From: QNBT01 sp964563335
GTDB lineage: Bacteria; Planctomycetota; Phycisphaerae; Sedimentisphaerales; Anaerohalosphaeraceae
Direction: 5' to 3'
Assembly (NCBI GenBank): GCA_964563335.1
Contig: CAZLWL010000097.1
Span: 1 to 8,015 of the forward strand
DNA length: 8,015 bases
Below, piece by piece: positions 1 to 4,753 of the stretch (its first letter is position 1; each line of letters starts with the position of its first letter). The notes under the pieces are model-generated. The model was not told the DNA's origin. It searched no databases and was given only the letters and a program-made list of their open reading frames with translations. The translations under genes were made by a program, and so were the position numbers.

Positions 1-1
1 A

Positions 2-766
2 TATCCCCGTGTCCTGCCATTGATGCTCACCGAAGGTCTCGTAGTCCATAAACAGGTTCACCACCGTGCCGTTGCCGTTTACCTTGTGGATCCATTTGGC
101 GAATTTATCGGCCATAAGCGGAAATTCTTTCCAGTTGCGATTGGAAAACCTGAACGCGATGTCATCGCTGAGGGCATAATTCTTGAGCAGCAGCTTGAGG
201 TTATCGCAATCGGGGGGCCGATAGACGAAGTTGGGGCTTCTGTATCCGAGGACGTGGTCGGCACCCTCGGCTATTATCGCGTCAAACTTGCCCATGGCAC
301 TTATTGTCTTTGCCAGGTCGTTATTGTATATAAGCTCGGTATTTCTGAAGACCCGGGGCGTTTGACCGAAAAGATACTCGACCAGCTCAATGTGTTTATT
401 GACCTGGTCAATGAACTCATCTCGCGAATACAGCCAACTCAGACTGTGATAATATGTCTCGGCGAGAAACTCCACGCACCCCGTTTGTGCGAGAGCGTCA
501 AACGTGCTGACGACCTCCGGACAGTATTTGTGCAGTTGTTCGAGCAGCACGCCGGTTATGCTGTAGGCCACTTTGAACCTGCCGTCAAAGCGTCTGATTA
601 TATCGAGAAGAAGACGATTTGTCGGCAGGTAACACTTATTCGCCACTTTCCTGCAAACCGAGGCATTCTTAAACTCGTCGAAATACGAAGCGGAATCATC
701 AAAAATCGTGTAATGTCTGAGCCGGAATGGCTGATGCACCTGAAAGTAAAAACACACAGATGGCAT
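2..766 (-). CDS. GH57-family glycoside hydrolase (alpha-amylase/branching-enzyme type), 3' end outside window
   Basis: The reading frame stays open for 255 codons from ATG at 766 to the window edge, so only the N-terminal part is present. Visible GH57 landmarks: the HQPFR signature at residues 11-15 right after the first beta strand (region 1); VEFLAETYYHS at 98-108 with the conserved Glu and His (region 2); FRNTELIY at 140-147, whose Glu144 fits the catalytic nucleophile (region 3); and MDYETFGEH at 240-248, whose Asp241 fits the acid/base (region 4). The family acts on alpha-1,4-glucans, as amylase, 4-alpha-glucanotransferase or branching enzyme; which one cannot be told without the C-terminus. 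It starts 26 nt after the stop of the upstream glycosyltransferase, so the two are almost certainly cotranscribed. No strong Shine-Dalgarno is visible, but an in-frame TGA at 782-784 limits the start. No signal peptide is seen, so it is likely cytoplasmic. Family assignment is firm; substrate is inferred. Confidence 0.94.
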   Translation of the reverse strand, partial: MPSVCFYFQVHQPFRLRHYTIFDDSASYFDEFKNASVCRKVANKCYLPTNRLLLDIIRRFDGRFKVAYSITGVLLEQLHKYCPEVVSTFDALAQTGCVEFLAETYYHSLSWLYSRDEFIDQVNKHIELVEYLFGQTPRVFRNTELIYNNDLAKTISAMGKFDAIIAEGADHVLGYRSPNFVYRPPDCDNLKLLLKNYALSDDIAFRFSNRNWKEFPLMADKFAKWIHKVNGNGTVVNLFMDYETFGEHQWQDTGI

Positions 767-792
767 AATAAAGTCGATCCGTCAAAAAGAGG

Positions 793-2103
793 TTACACTT
801 TCACCATTAAATCACCATATATGCCCGCGCACTTCTTCGCCGAATCCTCCCAGGTCAACTTGCGGACCTCGAAATTGCCGTGCTCACGCAGGGTCATGTG
901 CAAAGGCGGGTATCTCAACACCGCGACAACCTTATTCGCTATCTCTGTTATATCCCAGAAGTCGGCCTTAAGAGCGTGCGTCAGGACCTCGGCGACACCG
1001 CTCTGCTTGCTTATCAGAACCGGAACGTCGTGATTGAGCGCTTCCAAGGGTGCTATTCCAAAAGGCTCGGAGACCGACGGCATCACGTAAAGGTCGGCCA
1101 TTTCGAAGACTTTTTGAACATCGTCCCCGTGCAGAAAGCCCGTAAACAGAACCTTGTGGCCAATCCCCATTGCAGCAGCCATTTCGATGATGCGGCCCAT
1201 CATATCACCGGAACCGGCCATGACAAACTTCACATTATCCATCACCTCAAGCACCTTTTTAGCCGCCATGAGGAAATATTCAGGGCCTTTTTGCATTGTA
1301 ATCCGGCCAAGAAACAGAACAATCTTTTCGTCGCTGCGGATGCCGACCTTGTCAAAATCCAAAGCGCTGCTATCGTCTCGTTCAACGCCGTTATATACCA
1401 CTTCAACCTTTTCGCCCGTTACGCCGTATCGGCTGATTATGATATTGCGGGTCAAGTGACTGACCGCGATGATTTTATCCGCTGCATGCATTCCCTTGCG
1501 CTCGATGTCATAGATCGCCTGGTTTACATGCTCGCCGCTGCGGTCAAACTCGGTCGAATGGACGTGTACCACCAGGGGTCTGCCGGTCACGGCCGAGACG
1601 GCAATGCCGGCGGGGTAGGTCATCCAATCATGTGCGTGGACAATGTCAAATTCCTCCTGCTGGGCGAGCCTGACTGCGGCGGCCGCGTATCGGTTGATCT
1701 CGGCAAGCATATCACCACAATAGTGCTCCGTGCTGTCCATCACTGCAGCGCTGATATCGATATCAATTTCCTCAGGACCGACCAATCGCTTCTGCTTGAT
1801 TATTTCTTCAAGGCGCTGTTTGTAGTACTTGGGTGTTGAATAGGGCTCCAAAGGCGACTCAATCGTGCGGAACTGGACATTTTCCAGTTTGTCATATTTA
1901 ACTGTGAAATCTTCCCCGGCCCCTGTCTGCCGGGGCGTTAGCATGGTCACATGAGTTGAAAAAGCTGAGTCTATCGGTTTTGGCAGTACAAATACCACCT
2001 CAAGCCCAATCTTGCTCATCGCTTTGGTAAGACCGTGACAAGCAGTGCCCAAACCGCCACTAATGAAAGGCGGAAATTCCCAGCCAAGCATGAATACCTT
2101 CAT
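793..2103 (-). CDS. GT-B fold glycosyltransferase, GT4/glycogen-synthase-like
   Basis: A complete 436-residue protein of two Rossmann-like halves. The N-terminus (MLGWEFPPFISGGLG, residues 5-19) carries the glycine-rich loop that binds the nucleotide-sugar phosphate in starch/glycogen synthases, here SGGLG rather than the usual KxGGL. HAHDW lies at 156-160. The C-terminal donor half contains FLGRITMQKG (264-273) and the E-x7-E motif SEPFGIAPLEA (345-355; Glu346 and Glu354), typical of retaining GT4/GT5 enzymes. It probably transfers glucose from ADP- or UDP-glucose to an alpha-glucan; donor and acceptor are inferred. The GH57 gene immediately downstream supports an alpha-glucan role. The start has only a G-run (GGGGGG, about 6 nt upstream) as ribosome binding site, and the stop of a tiny upstream ORF overlaps it as ATGA, suggesting coupled translation. 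No membrane segment is seen. A sucrose-synthase-like or other GT4 role remains possible. Confidence 0.94.
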   Translation of the reverse strand: MKVFMLGWEFPPFISGGLGTACHGLTKAMSKIGLEVVFVLPKPIDSAFSTHVTMLTPRQTGAGEDFTVKYDKLENVQFRTIESPLEPYSTPKYYKQRLEEIIKQKRLVGPEEIDIDISAAVMDSTEHYCGDMLAEINRYAAAAVRLAQQEEFDIVHAHDWMTYPAGIAVSAVTGRPLVVHVHSTEFDRSGEHVNQAIYDIERKGMHAADKIIAVSHLTRNIIISRYGVTGEKVEVVYNGVERDDSSALDFDKVGIRSDEKIVLFLGRITMQKGPEYFLMAAKKVLEVMDNVKFVMAGSGDMMGRIIEMAAAMGIGHKVLFTGFLHGDDVQKVFEMADLYVMPSVSEPFGIAPLEALNHDVPVLISKQSGVAEVLTHALKADFWDITEIANKVVAVLRYPPLHMTLREHGNFEVRKLTWEDSAKKCAGIYGDLMVKV

Positions 2104-2126
2104 ATTGCGCCCCCCGCAATCAGCAT
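2100..2126 (-). CDS. possible 8-codon leader ORF overlapping the glycosyltransferase start
   Basis: ATG at 2126 opens MLIAGGAI followed by TGA. GAAGGA at 2133-2138 lies 6 nt upstream, a better ribosome binding site than the one in front of the glycosyltransferase. Its TGA overlaps the glycosyltransferase ATG in a classic ATGA arrangement, the geometry of translational coupling. The peptide shows no recognisable function. So short an ORF can arise by chance, so this is a candidate only. Confidence 0.35.
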   Translation of the reverse strand: MLIAGGAI

Positions 2127-2209
2127 ATCCGTTCCTTCAGATTCTGTTAACGTCCGTCTCTCTGTCTCGTCCACACACATTTACCTGCTCTTAAGCTGAC
2201 CAAGGCAAA

Positions 2210-2239
2210 ATTATAGCGTCTGCCAATAGACTTTGTCCA
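2210..2239 (-). promoter_or_regulatory. sigma-70-type promoter for the glycosyltransferase-GH57 unit
   Basis: Read on the minus strand, TGGACA (2234-2239, five of six consensus bases) is followed after 18 nt by a perfect TATAAT (2210-2215). Transcription would begin near 2203, leaving a leader of about 100 nt before the glycosyltransferase start, and this leader holds the small ORF at 2100-2126. The A/T-only inverted repeat at 2241-2266 lies directly upstream, where an UP element would be. Confidence 0.6.
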
Positions 2240-2262
2240 GAAAAATTTTAACAAAATAAAAT
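2233..2262 (+). promoter_or_regulatory. weaker divergent promoter candidate
   Basis: On the plus strand TTGTCC (2233-2238) and TAAAAT (2257-2262) are separated by 18 nt, matching four and five of six consensus bases. The -35 element lies on the same bases as the -35 of the opposite promoter. It would start transcription near 2269, into a stretch with no convincing gene, so it makes sense only if that stretch gives a non-coding RNA. The A/T richness makes a chance match likely. Confidence 0.25.
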
Positions 2263-2266
2263 TTTT
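2241..2266. repeat. perfect A/T-only inverted repeat, 10-bp arms
   Basis: AAAAATTTTA at 2241-2250 is the exact reverse complement of TAAAATTTTT at 2257-2266, with spacer ACAAAA. It sits against the -35 of the glycosyltransferase promoter. It could be an operator, an UP element or a site for a nucleoid protein; an A/T-only stem is weak as a terminator. Confidence 0.55.
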
Positions 2267-2572
2267 GTGGCTAAATTACGTAGTTCCCGCATTCGCAACT
2301 CCGTGTTCTTTATAACTCCAGCTTCAACACGATGCGTATGCTGGTGGTATCGGCCAAAAATGGGGCCTTGCTTTAGCAGGATTTTGCTCTTTTGCGCCGA
2401 AAGGTCTCGTATTTTCTTAACGACCTGTAAGCACGGAAAGTTCCGCCCTTATCACTGGTTTTCCTGTCCGGTACCTTAAAGCGGACGAGCCGCCCCGCTT
2501 TTGGGGACGGCTCCCACCTTCACAACAAAGGAATACTCAAACCTCGGCGCTTAGGGCCAGTACCATCCCAAA
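2267..2572. other. gene-free stretch with several inverted repeats; possible structured RNA or long 3' UTR
   Basis: No convincing coding region was found on either strand. The one open frame (2267-2479, plus, GTG start, 70 codons, rich in Cys, Arg and Trp) has no ribosome binding site and looks like no known protein. The stretch does contain inverted repeats: AGGT-(CT)-CGT / ACG-ACCT at 2402-2426, CGGAA/TTCCG within about 2434-2445, GTCCG/CGGAC at 2466-2486 and a strong GC stem at 2487-2513. It follows the histone gene on the minus strand, so it may be that gene's 3' UTR, or an RNA gene in its own right. I compared it by eye with SRP RNA, tmRNA and RNase P RNA motifs and recognise none of them. 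Confidence 0.3.
2487..2513 (-). terminator. strong GC hairpin, possible terminator of the histone transcript
   Basis: GAGCCG plus CCCC pairs with GGGG plus CGGCTC, with one bulged base and a six-base loop (2497-2502). It lies about 60 nt beyond the histone stop codon, a sensible place for a terminator. There is no U-run after the stem on either strand, so intrinsic termination is not demonstrated. It may instead be a 3'-end-stabilising stem or part of a structured RNA. Confidence 0.4.
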
Positions 2573-2770
2573 CTACAGGTCCTGGGGCTTAACGGTACTT
2601 CGACGGTTGGCTTTCGTTCGTTTAACGGCTGCGTCAAGTATCGCATAGACACAATCATTCAGGCCACCAATCGCATCAGACGATGTCATCGCGCCTTTGC
2701 TTTTGATGTAGGCCTTCACCTTACTTGCCACAACCAGAACATCTTTCTTACCACTTTTCTTTTTTGCCAT
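2573..2770 (-). CDS. short bacterial histone (histone-fold DNA-binding protein)
   Basis: A 65-residue protein beginning MAKKKSGKK. The pattern is that of the histone fold: a short first helix (VVASKVKAYIKS, 13-24), a loop with TSSD at 29-32, a long central helix (about 33-54), then RSTVKPQDL at 57-65. That end matches the archaeal-histone RKTxKxxD segment, and Arg57 and Asp64 have the same spacing as the Arg-Asp clamp of archaeal histones. The third helix is cut off at the C-terminus, as in the short histones known from Bdellovibrio and related families. It has 15 Lys/Arg against 5 Asp/Glu, with a Lys-rich N-terminus. It probably binds DNA as a dimer in the nucleoid; that role is inferred. 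GGAGG at 2779-2783, 8 nt upstream, fixes the start at 2770 rather than at the in-frame ATG 15 nt earlier, which overlaps that ribosome binding site. It is monocistronic. No HU/IHF signature is seen. Confidence 0.83.
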   Translation of the reverse strand: MAKKKSGKKDVLVVASKVKAYIKSKGAMTSSDAIGGLNDCVYAILDAAVKRTKANRRSTVKPQDL

Positions 2771-2778
2771 ATTGGATA

Positions 2779-2783
2779 CCTCC
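2779..2783 (-). promoter_or_regulatory. Shine-Dalgarno deciding the histone start
   Basis: GGAGG lies 8 nt before the ATG at 2770. The upstream in-frame ATG (2785) partly overlaps this site, has no such sequence of its own and is therefore not chosen. Confidence 0.8.
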
Positions 2784-2842
2784 ATGTTAAATTAAGTTCT
2801 CATAACTCGCGACGGACTCACTGGACCGTCATTTCGTGTAGT

Positions 2843-2871
2843 ATTTTGCACACTACCAACTGGTTTTGCAA
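2843..2871 (-). promoter_or_regulatory. weak promoter candidate for the histone gene
   Basis: TTGCAA (2866-2871) and CAAAAT (2843-2848) on the minus strand are 17 bp apart, each matching four of six consensus bases. This would give a leader of roughly 65 nt. Both elements overlap copies of the TTTTGCA repeat, so a protein bound to the repeat would cover the promoter. A tentative call. Confidence 0.25.
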
Positions 2872-2915
2872 CAAAAAAATTGCCGAAAAACACAAAATTT
2901 TGCACTTACAGAACC

Positions 2916-2921
2916 TATAAT
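2916..2921 (+). promoter_or_regulatory. -10 element candidate for the plus-strand two-gene unit
   Basis: A perfect TATAAT, but with no good -35 at 16-18 bp upstream. It would give a leader of about 150 nt before the ATG at 3082. It could depend on an activator or be a chance match. Confidence 0.3.
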
Positions 2922-3081
2922 CGGGAAATTCCTTATTCTCGTGGGATATCTCCAGAGCAAAACCCGCATTTTTCAGGGCTGGCGGGGGAATTTAGATTAA
3001 TCTGAAACTATCTTTTGACGATGAAAGCTGAAGTGGTTTCTGTGCAGAATCTGTATTTTGAACCATAACGGAGAAAATGCC

Positions 3082-3417
3082 ATGGTGAATCGTCATAACA
3101 AGAAGCGAAGCACAAGAACGCCGTTGAAGGAGTTTGTCACGGTGGCTTTTGCCGAGGATATGGACCTGGCCAAGCAGTACAAGAAGCTGTTGACTGACGA
3201 TGATATCCCCGTCGCAATCAAGGCGCAGTCCGAGTCATCCTCAGGTTTTCCAGGTATCGCCGTCATGGTACCTGAAGACCACCTGGATGAAGCTCACGTC
3301 CTTATTGAATCACAGGGCGCATACACCGACTTCTACGAGATGGCTTTTCAGGATCAGGACGAGGAGGATATCCCCGACGAATTTGACGATGACGATGATA
3401 TCTATGGCGAACTCTAA
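3082..3417 (+). CDS. DUF2007-like small protein with acidic C-terminal tail
   Basis: A 111-residue protein. Residues 18-75 read as one small alpha/beta domain: FVTVAFAED, a helix DLAKQYKKLLTDDD, the strand IPVAIKAQ (42-49), then GIAVMVPEDHLDEAHVLI (58-75). The order strand, helix, 'IPV' strand, 'VPE..LDEA' helix is that of DUF2007, a small domain annotated as a putative signal-transducing protein; its function is unknown. Residues 1-16 are basic. Residues 90-111 are strikingly acidic (13 of 22 Asp/Glu, with five Asp in a row). GGAG at 3070-3073, 8 nt upstream, selects the ATG at 3082 over a TTG at 3058. The next gene follows 65 nt later with no terminator between, so they probably form an operon. 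It is divergent from the histone gene. The CDS is convincing; the family call is moderate. Confidence 0.75.
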   Translation: MVNRHNKKRSTRTPLKEFVTVAFAEDMDLAKQYKKLLTDDDIPVAIKAQSESSSGFPGIAVMVPEDHLDEAHVLIESQGAYTDFYEMAFQDQDEEDIPDEFDDDDDIYGEL

Positions 3418-3482
3418 AGGGGTTACTCTTACGGTCTTGTCACAAGCTGCTTTAGGGTAGTTAATCTTTGAGGGTCTGGCGA

Positions 3483-3824
3483 ATGACTGACAAAAGCAGT
3501 AAATCAGACGACAGCTTCACTGAGCGCAGAAAGTGCACTGTCGATAGACGTTTGGGTCTGGACCGGCGTTTGAGTCTTGACCGCCGCAGAGGGCCCGGAA
3601 GGCGCAGAAGTGATGAGAGAAAAGCCGCTGAAGAAGGTCAAATGACCGACGAGCAGTTCGAGTTTCTCATGGCAATCGACACCTACAAAAAAGCAAATCA
3701 AAGGCCGTTTCCCACCTGGACGGAGGTTCTGGAGGTCATAAAGGCGCTGGGCTACAGAAAAGTCGCCGAGCCCCAGTCGCTTGAGTCGTTCAAGAAGGAC
3801 CCTGCCCCGGCAAACGTAAGTTAA
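3483..3824 (+). CDS. conserved hypothetical protein with arginine-rich hexapeptide repeat
   Basis: A 113-residue protein in two parts. Residues 14-47 form an imperfect six-residue repeat of the type (D/E/G)RRxxx: ERRKCT, DRRLGL, DRRLSL, DRRRGP, GRRRSD, then ERK, with 13 arginines in 34 residues. Residues 53-95 (MTDEQFEFLMAIDTYK, then RPFPTWTEVLEVIKALGY) look like a compact helical domain resembling a short winged-helix or HTH piece. I recall similar 'FPTWTEVLEV' proteins as planctomycete conserved hypotheticals, but know no function. GAGGG at 3470-3474, 8 nt upstream, supports ATG at 3483 over TTG at 3468. It follows the DUF2007-like gene in an apparent operon. Its stop overlaps the convergent hydrolase gene's stop. 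The basic repeat could bind nucleic acid or an acidic partner; that is speculation. Confidence 0.75.
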   Translation: MTDKSSKSDDSFTERRKCTVDRRLGLDRRLSLDRRRGPGRRRSDERKAAEEGQMTDEQFEFLMAIDTYKKANQRPFPTWTEVLEVIKALGYRKVAEPQSLESFKKDPAPANVS

Positions 3825-4678
3825 CAGCGCCGCCTGTTTCTGCTGTCCATCAGCAGGATAATCTTGTCACAGCATTTCTTGCCGATTTTCTGCTTCAATA
3901 TCCGGCGAATCTCGGACATGCTTGTGCGCTGTGTCAGGTGGGTAATGATGATGTGCTCATTTTGCAACTTGTCAATCAGATCGGCGAACTCATCGATATG
4001 CATGTGCCTGCCCGCGTCGGCCCGGCCTGAATGCTCATCCTCGAAGAATGTACACTCGGCTATCAGGATTCTGCTGGCGGCGATGTAATCCAGCTGGGAA
4101 AAATCCACGTACTGCGTATCACCTAAGTACGTTACTATAGGAAACTCCAACGGATAATCAATCGTGATTCCCTCGGCTTTGAGTTCTACGAGTTGTGGGC
4201 CGGTCAGATTTGTGTACTCGCTCTTTAGCTTCTTTCGCCTTTCGATGACCGTGTATCCCACCGAGCCTCGGCTGTGTTTAGTTGGAAATACTTTCACAAA
4301 AAGATTTGGCTTGACCTGGTATTCGTCACCCGACTTGACGCCAACGAGCTGGGCTGGGATCTCATTGCCGTCCAGCTTGCCCCAGGCGCTTATGATCTTG
4401 CGTATGTGCCCGAGCAGATTCGTCGGGGCCAGCACGGTTCCGGGCCTTTGGCCGGAGAACTTGCGGTGCGAAAGATAGTACGCGATACCTGCGGCGTGGT
4501 CCATGTGGCCGTGTGTGAGCAAGACATGATTGATGGAAATCATCTGGTCCGGTGCCCTTCCCACGTCAAAGCAGACGTCTAATTGCGGCATGGCCACAAC
4601 CGTCTCTTCCCCCGCCACCGAATATCCGATGATATCCAGGTCGTCGATTAAAACATGTGCTAAATTATGACTCGCCAT
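3821..4678 (-). CDS. RNase Z-like metallo-beta-lactamase-fold hydrolase
   Basis: A 285-residue protein. Metal ligands typical of the zinc-dependent phosphodiesterase branch are all visible: THGHMDH (55-61; His56, His58, Asp60, His61), His135 in KHSRGS, Asp187 in YLGDT and His247 in ITHLTQR. AECTFFEDEH (207-216) followed by HMH (225-227) recalls the E-A-T-F...H segment of RNase Z, the endonuclease that trims tRNA 3' trailers. The segment that carries the substrate-clamping arm in RNase Z is short here (about 146-178), so true tRNA processing is uncertain and another phosphodiester substrate is possible. AGGA at 4686-4689, 7 nt upstream, chooses ATG at 4678 over a TTG at 4693. It follows purM by 75 nt on the same strand, probably as the last gene of the purF-purM operon. 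No signal peptide is seen. The fold is firm; the substrate is inferred. Confidence 0.9.
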   Translation of the reverse strand: MASHNLAHVLIDDLDIIGYSVAGEETVVAMPQLDVCFDVGRAPDQMISINHVLLTHGHMDHAAGIAYYLSHRKFSGQRPGTVLAPTNLLGHIRKIISAWGKLDGNEIPAQLVGVKSGDEYQVKPNLFVKVFPTKHSRGSVGYTVIERRKKLKSEYTNLTGPQLVELKAEGITIDYPLEFPIVTYLGDTQYVDFSQLDYIAASRILIAECTFFEDEHSGRADAGRHMHIDEFADLIDKLQNEHIIITHLTQRTSMSEIRRILKQKIGKKCCDKIILLMDSRNRRRC

Positions 4679-4682
4679 ACTC

Positions 4683-4709
4683 TTATCCTGCAATACGCTT
4701 GGGCCCCAT
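4683..4709 (-). CDS. possible 8-codon leader ORF before the MBL hydrolase
   Basis: GGAGG at 4714-4718 precedes an ATG at 4709 by 4 nt. It opens MGPKRIAG and then TAA, four bases before the hydrolase start. The Shine-Dalgarno is the strongest in the purM-hydrolase gap, yet it serves this ORF and not the hydrolase frame. It may hand ribosomes on to the next start, or it may be chance. Its length equals that of the leader ORF at 2100-2126. Confidence 0.3.
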   Translation of the reverse strand: MGPKRIAG

Positions 4710-4753
4710 CTGTCCTCCGAAGTTCTCCTGGCCGCGTTGGCCTATTGTGCTGC

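Larger units (their letters stand above)
2771..3081. promoter_or_regulatory. divergent control region between the histone and the DUF2007-like gene
   Basis: About 310 bp with no gene. TTTTGCA occurs three times on the plus strand (2844-2850, 2864-2870, 2898-2904), the first two 20 bp apart. GTAGT/ACTAC form an inverted repeat around the first copy. A perfect 10-bp palindrome, AGATTAATCT, lies at 2994-3003. CCCGC/GCGGG (2963-2986) can form a stem followed on the minus strand by TTTT. These are visible patterns; any regulator is unknown. Confidence 0.45.

Noticed and set aside
20..1033. Long plus-strand open frame of 337 codons
   Set aside because: It lies antisense to the GH57 gene and the end of the glycosyltransferase gene, both with clear family motifs; the plus-strand translation resembles no protein and spans two real genes.
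880..1839. Plus-strand open frame of 319 codons
   Set aside because: It is entirely antisense to the glycosyltransferase gene; a shadow of its codon bias.
2267..2479. 70-codon plus-strand open frame with GTG start
   Set aside because: No ribosome binding site, odd Cys/Trp/Arg-rich composition and no recognisable domain; the region looks non-coding.
2402..2513. SRP RNA, tmRNA or RNase P RNA
   Set aside because: The stems are real, but none of the conserved core motifs of these RNAs could be found on either strand.
2963..2986. CCCGC/GCGGG stem followed by TTTT on the minus strand, as a terminator
   Set aside because: Only five pairs with a long loop, and no minus-strand gene upstream for it to terminate.
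3021..3068. 15-codon ORF (MKAEVVSVQN...) before the DUF2007-like gene
   Set aside because: No ribosome binding site and too short to support.
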